Source: Brettanomyces bruxellensis (taxonomy: Eukaryota; Ascomycota; Pichiomycetes; Pichiales; Pichiaceae). Taken from it: a stretch of DNA of 64,000 nucleotides. Where the stretch lies: contig NC_054690.1 of the NCBI RefSeq assembly GCF_011074885.1, forward strand, positions 2,175,001 through 2,239,000, given 5' to 3'. The position numbers and the translations under genes are program-made. Shown here one piece after another: positions 28,998 through 41,638 of the stretch (positions are counted from its first letter, which is position 1; each line of letters starts with the position of its first letter). The notes beneath the pieces are model-generated. The model saw only the letters and a program-made list of their open reading frames with translations, did no database searches and was not told where the DNA came from.

Positions 28998-30404
28998 ATG
29001 TCCGTCGCATTCACAGCACTAAGAATGGCCGTCAGACCGGCCCTCAGACTTCCACGTATCGCCGCCTTGCAGTCGGCTGTGCGTTTTTACGCTTCCAAGT
29101 TCCCAGACCACACTGTTATCAACATGCCAGCACTTTCTCCAACCATGGCAGAGGGAAACTTGATCGAATGGAAGAAGAAGGAGGGAGATGAGCTTGTTCC
29201 AGGCGAGGTTTTGGCCGAGGTCGAGACCGATAAGGCACAGATGGACTTTGAGTTTGAAGAGGAGGGATGGTTGGCCAAGATCCTCGTTCCCGCCGGAACT
29301 GAGGGAGTTACCGTCGGAAAGCCGATCGCCGTCTATGTCGAGGACAAGGCGGACGTTGCGGCATTTAAAGACTTCACGGCCGCCGATGCGGGAGATGCGC
29401 CAGCTGCCGCTGCGCCAGCGGAGGATGCCAAGAGTGCAGATAAGCCTGCGGAGAGCGCCGGCGCTGCAACCAGCGCACCTGCCGCAGCCACACCTGCAAA
29501 GAGCGCAGCCGCAGTTGCCGCACCGGGCGACCGCATTGTCGCCTCGCCTTTGGCAAAGACGCTTGCGCTTGAAAAAGGAGTTGCGCTAAAGGGCGTCAAG
29601 GGTACAGGACCAAACGGGCGGATTACCGCAAAGGACGTGGAGGCTTTGGCCGCTAAGCCTCAGGGCGCCGGCGCTGGCGCAGCTGCAGCTGCAGCCGCCC
29701 CCGCATTCGAGGACATTCCTTTGACAAACATGAGAAAGACCATCTCAAAGAGACTTACCGCCTCCAAGCAGACTGCCCCAGACTACTTCGTCTCGTCGTA
29801 CATCTCAGTTTCGAAGCTTTTGAAGTTGAGAAAAGCATTGAATGCATCGGCAGACGGCCGTTACAAGCTTTCAATCAACGATTTGGTGGTTAAAGCTGTT
29901 GCCAAGGCCTGCGAGAGGGTGCCAGAGGTGAATTCCTCGTACTTGGATGAGGAGGGAGTGATCCGGCAGTTCAAGAGTGTGGATGTTTCGATTGCTGTGG
30001 CCACACCAACCGGTTTGATAACTCCTATAGTGAAGAATTGCGACACTAAGGGTCTCGAGAATATTTCAAAGGAGGTGAAGGTGTTGGCACAGAAGGCCAA
30101 GGACAACAAGTTGATGCCTGAGGAGTTCCAGGGCGGTACGATCACGATCTCGAACCTCGGTATGAACCACGCTGTCAACATGTTCACATCGATCTTGAAT
30201 CCTCCACAGTCTGCCATCTTGGCAATCTCGACGGTGGAGAAGAAGGCTGTGCCAGACAAGGCCTCGCCATTCGGATTTGTTTTCGACGATGTGATGACCA
30301 TTTCGGGAACCTTCGACCACAGAGTTGTCGACGGAAAGAAGGGAGGAGACTACCTCAAGGCTTTGAAGACCATCTTGGAGAACCCACTTGAGATGTTGCT
30401 ATGA
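28998..30404 (+). CDS. LAT1: dihydrolipoamide acetyltransferase, pyruvate dehydrogenase E2
   Basis: Encodes 468 residues (S. cerevisiae Lat1 is 482). It is the core of the mitochondrial pyruvate dehydrogenase complex and transfers acetyl groups from lipoyl-lysine to CoA. A basic presequence (MSVAFTALRMAVRPALRLPRI) precedes the lipoyl domain (about 38-115), with lipoyl-Lys79 in ETDKAQ. An Ala/Pro/Lys linker leads to the peripheral subunit-binding domain (about 180-215, ASPLAKTLALEKG..GPNGRITAKDVEAL). The catalytic domain then runs to the end, with H441 and D445 in HRVVDG. ATG at 28998 is chosen over an upstream in-frame ATG at 28938 because it begins a proper targeting peptide. Confidence 0.95.
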   Translation: MSVAFTALRMAVRPALRLPRIAALQSAVRFYASKFPDHTVINMPALSPTMAEGNLIEWKKKEGDELVPGEVLAEVETDKAQMDFEFEEEGWLAKILVPAGTEGVTVGKPIAVYVEDKADVAAFKDFTAADAGDAPAAAAPAEDAKSADKPAESAGAATSAPAAATPAKSAAAVAAPGDRIVASPLAKTLALEKGVALKGVKGTGPNGRITAKDVEALAAKPQGAGAGAAAAAAAPAFEDIPLTNMRKTISKRLTASKQTAPDYFVSSYISVSKLLKLRKALNASADGRYKLSINDLVVKAVAKACERVPEVNSSYLDEEGVIRQFKSVDVSIAVATPTGLITPIVKNCDTKGLENISKEVKVLAQKAKDNKLMPEEFQGGTITISNLGMNHAVNMFTSILNPPQSAILAISTVEKKAVPDKASPFGFVFDDVMTISGTFDHRVVDGKKGGDYLKALKTILENPLEMLL

Positions 30405-30627
30405 TTAGACGATAAGTTTGGCTTTGAACGAAAAGGTTTGACTTTGACTTTTATATTTGACTTTTGACTTTTTGTTTGACTTTCTCCTTTTCTTTTTCTC
30501 TCCGTTTATTTTATCTTATCTCTTTTTTGTCTCTCGTACTTTTTATTTTATACTTCCTTTCAGCTGCTGCCTTCTAACCGTGGCACTTATGCTTACATAT
30601 AAAGATCACGTCTTATGATAATGATGT

Positions 30628-30740
30628 ATGGTAGTGTGGTATTGTGTGGTACTTATTGCATTATGGCATTATGTGGTATTTACTGCATTATGGCATTATG
30701 TGGTATTCTTTTACGTTATATGGCATTCTATCGCATTACA
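30628..30740. repeat. 27-bp tandem repeat (TGGTATTTACTGCATTATGG core)
   Basis: About four diverging copies share GGTATT, GCATTATGGCATTATG. Confidence 0.85.
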
Positions 30741-30970
30741 GGCGATATATGGTACTCTATAGTATTAAAATGAATTAGAGGAGTTATATAGCATTAAAAG
30801 ACACTAGAGACATCATCGTATAATTGAAACCTTATTAGCTTATATTAGGTTATTAAATGCCTAGCCATTATATCTAATAATAACTGTTCTATTATAACTG
30901 ACATATTTCATGTAGCACAGGAGAAGAAGAAGATGAAGAAAAAGAAGCAGATACCATTTTAGGTTTTAAA

Positions 30971-31075
30971 TGGATATTGACATTTAGATAACGACATTTA
31001 GATATTGACATTTAGACATTGACATTTGGATATTGATATCTGGATATTGACACTTGGGTATTCACATTACACTGA
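30971..31075. repeat. 15-bp tandem repeat (GATATTGACATTTAG)
   Basis: About seven variable copies of GATATTGACATTTAG, for example ATATTGACATTTAGACATTG. Confidence 0.9.
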
Positions 31076-31516
31076 CATTAACAAACTCTACACCCTACGA
31101 ACTAGATCCCTCTTTCCTTCAAATATCCAACACTACCCTAAACTAGCTTAAATTCCAAGGTGTGGCGCATAAGCCATTTCCTGACATTTCCTGACATTTT
31201 CTGTTCATTGTTCTTTTTTGCACTTTTTTTTTTTTTCAATTTTCGCTCCTCAAATTCTCAAAGTCAAGTGTCACTCACATTCTTGAGATTGACACCTGCA
31301 AGGGGTTAAGAAATGTCAGACGATAAAACCGAAAGCCGAACAAAACAAGGCACACACAAATTTGCATAATACTCCGACTTGGCAAGAAATCTGAGCCAGC
31401 ATTTCTAGAAGGTCTTTGTGTACATCAGCCTTAAGTATTTCAGCGCAGCGCGAACTTGCCTGATCGGCCGCTTATCGTCTACAGACCTGCGCACTAGCGC
31501 ATACCGGCATTTCATA

Positions 31517-33364
31517 ATGAACGACGACAAACTCACATACATCGTTGTTTTCTCCATAATAGCATTAGTAATCATCATCGTCTCCACCGTTTTTTTGCTC
31601 TATGTGGTTTTCTTTGGCGATTCCTTCAGTAGCGCTTCCGAGGACGAGACAAACTGCATCCCGGAAAGGCTGCGCTTATCGAACATAGACTACGACAATA
31701 CGCAGCGCTTTGATGCGCTCCCTGCGCTTGAGAAGGCGCGCTTTATTCTAGCGCGCAAGTTCTACCAGTTCCACAAACCAGTGCTCAACTATGTTAGTTT
31801 CATCTCATACGAAGCTGTGGATACCTTCTATTTGGCAATCAGGGATCGCGGCATCCGCGCATTCCACTTTGAGCGGTATTCAGACCAGCTAACTGAGCTT
31901 ATCCAACAGGTGGAGGATGAGCGCCAGCCTGCAGGCGCCAGTAACGGCGTCAGCGCCGGCGCATCAGAGTCGACGCCGTTGCTTGCGGATCAGGCGCATG
32001 CGCAAACCCCACAGTTAGGGGGCACACCTCGCGCTCCATCCGGTGCAAGGAAGTTCTCATCCGACCACTTAGGCGTAATGGATGACGTCAAGAAGCCTGA
32101 TTACAGGCAGGTCCAGTTTAAGCAAACGCCGTATGTCGTGCAGGAGCTCACCGACGTGAAGTTCTTGACGACGCAGATGTCGTGCGCGCTGACAAATATG
32201 CCGTTACCGTACAAAAACCGCAAAAACGACACGGTGTACTTTGAGGTGAAATTGTTCGAATTCAACCCTCAAACGACAACGATCGCCATCGGCCTCGTCA
32301 CAAAGCCGTATCCGAACTTCCAGTTGCCAGGCATGTCGCCGTATTCGGTGGCGGTGCAGACAGATGGCACAGTGAGGATGAATAATCAGCCTTTTTTGAA
32401 CGATGAGGATCTCCCGGTTACTTTGCCGCAAGTACTCGAAGGAGACGTCATTGGCATTGGCTACCGGTCCATAAACGGGGCGGTGTTTATCACACACAAC
32501 GGCAGAAGTGTCTTAGAGGCTGTGAAGTACCTCAAAACCGAGCTTTATCCATGCATTGGCTCTGTTGGAGGACCCTGCAAGGTTTCGGTGAATATCGGCC
32601 AACTAGGCTTTGTGTTCATCGAGGCAAACGTGAAGAAACTTGGATTCTGCGAGAACAAGAACGAGGGAACGATCGGGGNCCCGCCAATATACGATAAGAC
32701 GCTTCTTTCCAAGGATCCTTTGCTCGATAAGGGTGCCGAGCTTCCGCCGGGATATCCGGAGGAAGAGCAGACGTTTTTCGGCCCGGTAACGGTTGCCGAG
32801 AAACACGGTGGCAAGGTGCAGGTGGGCAGCTCGCAGGAGGTGGAAAAAAACGAGAAGCAGGAACATGAAAGTGTGAAAAGTGGCGGGGATGGTAAGAGTT
32901 GCACCGCCACACGCAGGGCGGGCTCAGCCACACCTGAGTCGGATCCGCCCTCGTATCACTCACAGGACAGCAAGAAGGAGCCGGACGAAAAGGCGGCGAA
33001 CAATGCTGATCATGGCGGTGCAGACCGGGGAAAAAGGCGGAGGAAAAAAGGCGGGATGAAGTGGAATAAGCAGCCTATGGATGCCTCTGAGTATGAGAGG
33101 ATGGTTACAAACTTTAAATCTCCGACGTCGACGCCGCCGATTTTGGACGATGAGTTCGCGACGAAAAAAATCATGAGGCTTGCCGGGTGCAAGGATGTGT
33201 TGGCGGCGGTGGAGGAGTCCGCGAAAAAGCCTGCTGCCCAGGAATCGGCCACGGCGCAAAAAACGACATCCAGTGCACATTTGAGGACAACAAGGAGAAG
33301 GAGGCGGAAAGGAGCAGGAAAAAGGCACAGGAGACGGAAGAAGGGCAACAGGACGACATTCTGA
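31517..33364 (+). CDS. Ssh4/Ear1-like SPRY-domain Rsp5 adaptor, membrane-anchored
   Basis: Encodes 615 residues. A single membrane span lies at about 8-31 (TYIVVFSIIALVIIIVSTVFLLYVVFF). A SPRY/B30.2 domain at about 225-375 contains VYFEVKLFEFNP, TIAIGLVTKPYPNFQLPGMSPYSVAVQTDG and GDVIGIGYRS. The C-terminal half is charged, with PY motifs PPIY (about 389-392) and PPSY (about 477-480) and a Lys/Arg-rich tail. This is the plan of Ssh4 and Ear1, which recruit the ubiquitin ligase Rsp5 to cargo at endosomes and the vacuole. One undetermined base (32679) makes residue 388, just before PPIY, uncertain. ATG at 31517 is chosen because it directly precedes the anchor; the frame is open 33 codons further upstream. 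I cannot tell SSH4 from EAR1. Confidence 0.88.
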   Translation: MNDDKLTYIVVFSIIALVIIIVSTVFLLYVVFFGDSFSSASEDETNCIPERLRLSNIDYDNTQRFDALPALEKARFILARKFYQFHKPVLNYVSFISYEAVDTFYLAIRDRGIRAFHFERYSDQLTELIQQVEDERQPAGASNGVSAGASESTPLLADQAHAQTPQLGGTPRAPSGARKFSSDHLGVMDDVKKPDYRQVQFKQTPYVVQELTDVKFLTTQMSCALTNMPLPYKNRKNDTVYFEVKLFEFNPQTTTIAIGLVTKPYPNFQLPGMSPYSVAVQTDGTVRMNNQPFLNDEDLPVTLPQVLEGDVIGIGYRSINGAVFITHNGRSVLEAVKYLKTELYPCIGSVGGPCKVSVNIGQLGFVFIEANVKKLGFCENKNEGTIGXPPIYDKTLLSKDPLLDKGAELPPGYPEEEQTFFGPVTVAEKHGGKVQVGSSQEVEKNEKQEHESVKSGGDGKSCTATRRAGSATPESDPPSYHSQDSKKEPDEKAANNADHGGADRGKRRRKKGGMKWNKQPMDASEYERMVTNFKSPTSTPPILDDEFATKKIMRLAGCKDVLAAVEESAKKPAAQESATAQKTTSSAHLRTTRRRRRKGAGKRHRRRKKGNRTTF

Positions 33365-33505
33365 GTGTGTCAAAAGGGAATAAAGGAGCAGGAAATGTGA
33401 CGGATACGTGTGATTAATTATATTATGTGGCCGGTAGTGAGCAGCAAGTACTAGTTATCAGTATATGTGTTTATGTAGAAGTATATACGCCAAAAAATGA
33501 CATTT
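33365..33505. other. convergent 3' spacer
   Basis: A short AT-rich gap between the SSH4-like gene and SEC28. No feature is seen. Confidence 0.4.
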
Positions 33506-34547
33506 TCAGGCCGCGTACTTGGCCACAATATCATCAAATGCATCCTGCTTGGCCTGCACATCCTTCACATACGCGGAGTCCGGGTGTTCTGCTTTCAACT
33601 TGTTGAAAAGAGCGTCTGCATCGGAATTTCTGCTCTGGATACGTCTGAGCGCAATTTCGTCCACCAATAGGTCAACTGCCCAGTTGCCCAACTCTGCCGC
33701 CTCCTCATCTCTGTGGTCGGCCCTGTACGAAACAATTCTAGAGAGTGTTTCTTCCGCTTCCGGCATATGGTGAAGCTTTAAGTGCGAAACCAAAACACAC
33801 ACCAAAAGTTTGAGCGAGGTCGTATTTCCGGACCCTGCAAGATCGTCAAAGTGGTAATAGGCCCGGTTCAACTCGTCGCCGTATCCCTCAAGCTGAATCC
33901 AGGCCTCGGTCTGGTTGTATCCAACAGTATCCGACGCAGAGTCGTTGGTCACGTGATCATCCAAAAACCGCTGGGCATCTGTTGTTTTCGAGAGCAAGAG
34001 CAGCAAGTAGCACCCAAACTCAACATTCTCCAAGTCCTCCTTCGGGTGCAATCTCTTGAATGCGGCCTCAAGGTCGCCCTTTTTAGCAAAGTAGCAACTT
34101 GAGAGAAGAGAAGACAATCCACCTGGAAGATCGGTTCTTGTGAAATATGATGCGATATCCTCACTATCACCGTTTTCAAGGAATGCTGCATACTTGATCA
34201 ATGACTCAAGCTCTGATTGCAAGAACGAGGCCTCGCTTTGCTCTGTGAAAGATGGAATTATCTTCTTGGATTCCTCGATTTTCGCTAGAGCTTCTTTATA
34301 TTTGCCAAGCAGTAGATTTGCCCGTGTCTGGTAGTTGTACGCCTCGAATTTATACGTCTGATCGCTAAAGTCAAGCTCCTGCTCGAGATCAAGCTTGGCC
34401 AATTCGCCATATCGAGCACAGTGGTACAATTGAAGCACCGTATACAATTCTGCATCATGAAAGCTCTTTGGTTAGTATTTACATGAAACACACCTGGAAT
34501 TTCGCCGATTAGAAACAAAACTCACCTTTCTCCGGTATTAAGTACAT
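33506..34547 (-). CDS. SEC28: epsilon-COP, COPI coatomer subunit (spliced)
   Basis: After splicing, the gene encodes 321 residues (S. cerevisiae Sec28 is 296). Epsilon-COP is a TPR-like helical solenoid that stabilises alpha-COP in the COPI coat for Golgi-to-ER transport. The start MYLIPEKELYTVLQLYHCARYGEL corresponds to the conserved N-terminal 'LY.v...y..G.Y' segment. Helical repeats follow, and the closing helix KDVQAKQDAFDDIVAKYA matches the family's terminal 'K..FD.l..KY'. Exon 1 is 34526-34547 (ATG plus 19 bases) and exon 2 is 33506-34449. Spliced length is divisible by three. Confidence 0.87.
34450..34525 (-). other. SEC28 spliceosomal intron (76 nt)
   Basis: On the minus strand the intron starts GTGAGTTTTG, has a perfect branch point TACTAAC (34471-34477) and ends ATGCAG. 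It joins codon 8 of the protein (G|AA, Glu), giving EKELYTVLQ. Confidence 0.88.
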
Positions 34548-35641
34548 TCTTGAATATGTATACGCTGGATTGTGTTTGCCGGCTGATTGATAAGTGGACA
34601 AAATGGGTATGTTATGATGGTGCCAAGTTGGAGGGCTGGACCAAAATCTAAAAGTACGTGTTCCAAAGGAAAAGAGCGAGAAGTAAAAAAAAAAAAAATT
34701 AAATAATGCATTATTCTGATCCTCGCTTTGCTCCAGATCCTGCCTGAAAAATCTCTTTTCTTGCCGAAAACAGCCACCCTGTATTAGCCAGTACCCTTTC
34801 AATGTGATACCAAGCCGTGACACATAGTTATTTGCAATGAGTTCCTTGCACTCGAATAAGAAAGCACTTTTAAACGGGTTTCAACATTTACAGCCGTATA
34901 ATGCCGTATATTATACCTCTCTGGATACTTATCTTTGCCTTTACTTGCATTTCTCTTGCGGATTAAAGCTAGCCCCAAACCAACATCTAAACGCTCGTTT
35001 GGGAACCGTATTAACTATTTATATTGTAGAACAAGTGATTAACGACCTCTTTAATATCAATTTGGCCTAGAAATACACCTCAGACGAACATAACTCACTT
35101 GTATGCGGTCTTCACAGCCAAAGGTGTACGGATGCGGTCGCCAGCAGTAGTTATTCGTACTTTTTCAAATGAATGCTGGCAATATTTGAGAAACGAGGCA
35201 ACCAGACTATTCCAATATAGCATCTGCAAAGAACAAACTGCTGAACAGGATACACTAAAGGGAGGGTGTGAAATCTAGACTCATCAATATGGAAATGTAC
35301 CGCATCTTCGCAATTTCGGGTTGCCGTGAGACATCCCTACACCGGTAGTGAATGTCGGATCACTGGAAAACGAGATTATGAAAGTACTATATTTATAACT
35401 ACCATATTTATAACTACTATATTAATAACTACTACATTTATAACTGTACTAACCATACGAAATCGACATCATCAACACAAAACATATTCCACTCCTACAG
35501 AATAAACTTATTTAACATATTTCTTATTAAACCCATTATAAGAAAAACCCACGTTCAAGTACAACGAACTTAGATACACAATAAACTCAAGAAGCGACAC
35601 CGAATTAAAGAAAAAGAGAAAAAGAAGAAGGCCCGAGCCAC
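34548..35641. other. spacer SEC28 promoter / H3 3' flank
   Basis: A 1.1-kb AT-rich spacer with an A/T-run near 34687 on the SEC28 side. At 35385-35446 about four copies of an ACTACTATATTTATA-like unit occur. Short open frames (for example 34837-35070) have no coding features. Confidence 0.5.
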
Positions 35642-37536
<1,895 letters not shown>

Positions 37537-39010
37537 GCTCTGTGTGCTTTTGTAAATTTTTTGTTTATTACGGTATAGTTTAATGTTATTTGGGGGCGAA
37601 AAAAATATATATTCTAGTGTAGCGCGGGGCGGAGAGAAAAAATTAGGAAGGTTGAAACAGAAAAGAACGGAAATCCTTAAGTAATTATGTATCACATTTA
37701 TGTGCGTAATACATTAATATTAGCATAAAAAGACCAGGCCGCATAAAATGCTTGCTTATTCATTTTCACAGACTTTCACACTTAGAAACACTTCTTTGGC
37801 AAATGTAAGCCCTTTTATTGGCCAATTTGGTATTCAATAGAAAACCCAAATATAGGCTTTGGCATGTTATCAGTGATCAGAAATGTAAATCATAGATGGA
37901 AATCAGAATGTAGATTAGTATATATTGAATTCTAACCAAAAGATATGAAGTGTTTTCAAAAGTGGTGCAAGGGGGAATGATTACTTGATTGGGAATTTTG
38001 TATTAGTCTTAATTTATTCTTTTTTTCGGAGTCTGCTATTCCAGATACGCCAAAACCGCCTGTGCCGGGAAATACTACGAGGCAAATTTTGTGGCGGATA
38101 ATTTTTCTGCCTTGTTTCCCTTTTGCCTTCATCCAGGAACCTGCAATCCAAGAGAAATAAAAAAAAATCAAATTTTGTTCCGACGAAAAATTTTCATCTC
38201 AGCCGACTCTCGGATTCCTTCTGAGTAGTATGGGATGGGGACAAGTTACATTGTTATGACTCGACCCGTGGCATTTTGGGCATTAATAGGCAAATGAAGA
38301 AGGAAAGGAAAAAATAAAGAAAGACGAGAATTTTTTATTTTATCTTATTTCTACTTTTTTCTTGTTCCGTTCCTAAATTAAGCATGTTCGAATGACGGAA
38401 ATTTTTTTGTATTCGAAAATTTCCATGTTCCCACATAAATTACTTGCATATCATTTAGGGAAGATTGGGGATTAGTAAAGACTTAGACCCTTTGTCACAT
38501 CTTGGTTCTTTTCAGATCTTTTATCCTTCCCCTTCTCCAACCGCCTTTTTGGTCTTCAAACTTCCTTGTATATATATATATATATCTCCCTCTCCATCCA
38601 GAGGATATATATATATATTACATCGTCTTTCTCCCCCCAAAACCCCATTTGCTCAGCAGCCAGACTTTTGAAGCGCATCTTTTAAGTTGTGCACAGCTTG
38701 AGTTTAATCTAATCTTGGCTTTCAACAACTGATCTGTTCAGCAAGAAGACTCTGCCGGGTTTGCAAACAAGAAACAAGGTACCAGAAGTGTTAATTTCTC
38801 TGCTTTGTTCTTACCTCTACCGGCTTTATCTTAGAAGTTATTCCGAGTACTGCATCCCCAACTGGACTGACCTTGCTTTCTGAACTTTCTGAACTTCCCG
38901 TGGTATTAGTTTACTTTCGGGACCTTTATTTCTTTTCCTTGCTTTCTTATTACCGTTGAGCTTTTCGTTAAGTTATCAACTCCTTTTTTTTTCCTTCTTG
39001 TCTCTTTTCG
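37537..39010. other. spacer H4 3' flank / cyclin 5' region
   Basis: About 1.5 kb without a supported gene. It includes AT dinucleotide runs at 38573-38586 and 38606-38618 and a long pyrimidine-rich leader (38500-39010) before the cyclin gene, which probably includes its 5' UTR. Confidence 0.45.
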
Positions 39011-40258
39011 ATGTTTGCAGCTCCGATCGGACAGAACTTCGATCCGTCGGACCGCCAGAACCAAATTCCGGCCATTATAGGCTCGTGCTCCTATCTGGGC
39101 GACTCACAGTATCAAAATGGAACCATCTCCTGTGCAGCTTCCAACTATGGAATGGGACTTTACCAGAACCAGGCTTACATCAACGCACAGTCGGCACCCG
39201 CACCGATTTCCCAGCAACTGCCGGTTGGGCTTCCAATTGCTGTTCCTATAGGCGCTGGATTTCCGCAGAGTCAGCCGAATTTGGCTGATATGTATGGATA
39301 TGCCCAGCAACAGCAGCAGCAAAATCAACAAAGCCAACAGAATCAACAACAACAAAGTCAGCAGAACCAAATGATGAACGACACGAACGGTTACGTGGCC
39401 TGTGGGGCACAGAACGTTAGCACAGCTGGCGTTATGCCGGTTTTGGACTACGATCTCGAGCAGATGGTGAAGTTTGTGTCGTGGTTCAGCTACGGGTTGA
39501 TGAGACGCGTCGATAGTCCCGGTGAGGCGTTCCACAGTAGTGTTCGAACCGTTCTCTCGGCGACCAGGTTGCCGAAATCAACAATTTTGTTGTCTTTGGT
39601 GTATCTGTCGGACCGCATTGAGAAATCACCAGTTTGCGTCAACGACCAGAACGACGAGCTGACTTTTGAGAGGCTAGTCATCGCGTTGGTGCTGGCCAAC
39701 AAGTTTAACGATGACAACACGTTCCGTAACAAGTCCTGGTCGGAGGCCACGGGGTTGTCGTTGCGACGCGTCAATCGTCTTGAAGCTGAGTGGCTCTGTG
39801 TTGTTGGCTGGCGTCTTCACTACGAGGACGGATTTTCGTGTGTTGAGGAGTGCTGGAATACCTGGTGCCGCAAGTTTTCGTCTCCAGTTATCCGGCATTC
39901 GCATTCTCCATCCAGCTACAGTGTCAACACGTTTGTTTCCGACGATTTTGCTTTCAATACTGGCGAAATTGCGTCATCTCCAGCCTCTTCGTGGCTTGGT
40001 GACTACAAGCAGTCAGAGGGTGTGTTTAGTGCTGGAGGTGCTGGTTTTGGTTATTATCAGCAGCAACAGCAACAGCAACAGCAACAACAACAACAGCAAC
40101 AGGCACTAGTCGGCTTGGAGCAACTGCAGAATGCATTCGTGTATTCTGGCCAGCAGCTGGTGGCTCCTCCGCTTGTTGCCGGTGGCTCAGCTCATTATTA
40201 CGAGGGCTCTAACATGTATGAGCCTTTGGCTTGCTACGCTGCAGCTCAGGCATGCTGA
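39011..40258 (+). CDS. Pho85-type cyclin (Clg1/Pcl-like) with polyQ stretches
   Basis: Encodes 415 residues. An N-terminal region rich in Gln, Asn and Pro (1-135) precedes a cyclin box at about 145-275: MVKFVSWFSYGLMRR, VLSATRLPKSTILLSLVYLSDRI, FERLVIALVLANKFNDDNTFRNKSW, LRRVNRLEAEWLCVVGWRLHY. The 'LANKF.dD.t..nk.W' and 'vn.lE..fL..l.W.l' patterns mark the Pho80/Pcl cyclin family that activates the Pho85 kinase. The Gln-rich flanks and C-terminal Tyr/Gln region resemble Clg1. A second Gln run of about 15 residues is coded by CAG/CAA at 40058-40102. Which Pho85 cyclin it is cannot be settled by eye. Confidence 0.75.
   Translation: MFAAPIGQNFDPSDRQNQIPAIIGSCSYLGDSQYQNGTISCAASNYGMGLYQNQAYINAQSAPAPISQQLPVGLPIAVPIGAGFPQSQPNLADMYGYAQQQQQQNQQSQQNQQQQSQQNQMMNDTNGYVACGAQNVSTAGVMPVLDYDLEQMVKFVSWFSYGLMRRVDSPGEAFHSSVRTVLSATRLPKSTILLSLVYLSDRIEKSPVCVNDQNDELTFERLVIALVLANKFNDDNTFRNKSWSEATGLSLRRVNRLEAEWLCVVGWRLHYEDGFSCVEECWNTWCRKFSSPVIRHSHSPSSYSVNTFVSDDFAFNTGEIASSPASSWLGDYKQSEGVFSAGGAGFGYYQQQQQQQQQQQQQQQALVGLEQLQNAFVYSGQQLVAPPLVAGGSAHYYEGSNMYEPLACYAAAQAC
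40058..40102 (+). repeat. CAG/CAA trinucleotide repeat coding polyQ
   Basis: About 15 glutamine codons, CAGCAACAG-type mixed repeats, in the cyclin C-terminal region. A shorter Gln/Asn-rich tract is at 39305-39365. Confidence 0.95.
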
Positions 40259-40841
40259 AAAGTCAACTTTCTGGCTTAAATTGTCACTTTTGGCCGCATT
40301 AGCGGTGAAAAGGGCATACTGGCAACATATACTGTAGTTGCAGATGCTTAAGTGTGCATTTTAGCCACTAACTCTTTCTGCAGTTGACTTTGCGTACTTT
40401 GCATTGCATACTTTACTTTGCTTAGTCTGCATTTCTCCCCTTGGGATTGTTGCAGTCTTGCATAAACGATGCCTGTCTGGAATGTGATTGGGAGGGAAAG
40501 ATCGTTCTAGAACAGGTGGAAAGCTCGTTTCGGGGAATTGCAAAGAAGCCGTTGATTTATTGAGAAACAGCGTTGCCTGTATCTCTTGAAGGTATGAAAA
40601 GATACTTTTTGTTCGTGTTACCGGAGATTTGGTGGAAGCTATAAAAAGATGCTTTTTGTTATTGTTACTGGAGTTTCGGTTTCGTGCGGTTTCTTGGACC
40701 GGCTCACTTGGCATTTTAGAACTGAGTGCACCGGTAGTTGTTTCTAATCTTTTCTGTACTTGGACATGTTGGATGCTCATTAAAGATCTCCATACTATAA
40801 ATCCGAACTGGTTTCTCCAGACCTTTTTTTTCACTTTTTTN

Positions 40842-40877
<36 letters not shown>

Positions 40878-41638
40878 CTCATCGCATTACCTTAATATTT
40901 TTCGACCTAATACTGTCTAATTATATCTCAATACGATATCTATACTTTAAATGGCTTGTATTTAATTGGCTTAGTCGTTGCCTATATACTAACAATATGT
41001 ATTTCTTGAATATTCTGTTTCATTGGTTTGTTTTACTTGTCTCCGTGTAAATCAGTCAGATATTTCAATCATATTTCATCTATTTGGTGGTATATTTAGT
41101 AGATGTATCATATCTGGTGTAAATTATTATTGAAGACACTGCTGAAGACGTCTATTGACTTCTGTTCCGTCTGATTGTTGTGTATAAATTTAATTACAGG
41201 GCATTTTTGGAACTTTTGTGCGGTAAACTGCAGTGAACTACACTTTTTACATCTTTTTGCTTCTTCTTAACTTGTCGGAAGGTAAATTCACAGATATACT
41301 CTGTGCATAAATATAAGTGCCATAGATTAACTCGCGTAAGTTTCGTACCATCATATTACTGATCTACTCATCTCATTCTACTTCCATCTTTGAAATCACG
41401 CTCAGTATTATCGTTCAATATTATCGTTCAGTATTATTATTTCAGCGTGTTATGCAAATTTCTCAACGTCACAATCTCGTTTTCAGCAAATATCTGATTG
41501 TAATATCCTTATATTTCCTTTTCACACACCAAACTAATCACCTCACCCACTTCCAATACTCGGCGGCATCCAACTTCACAGTCCCCCGCTCCCTTTTTTT
41601 CGGCTTTAACGAAGAAGGATGATTCTTAAGGAAGTTGA
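40259..41638. other. convergent spacer with poly-T and an ambiguous base
   Basis: About 1.4 kb between the cyclin gene and the 751-codon gene. A 32-base T-run (40843-40874) follows an undetermined base at 40841. This is likely an assembly weak point. Elsewhere the sequence is AT-rich without a gene. Confidence 0.55.

Larger units (their letters stand above)
30405..31516. other. spacer LAT1 / SSH4-like gene with two tandem arrays
   Basis: A 1.1-kb region without a gene. It starts with repeated TTTGACTTT words just after LAT1 (30436-30482). It then holds the arrays at 30628-30740 and 30971-31075, and a T-run near 31228. Confidence 0.5.
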
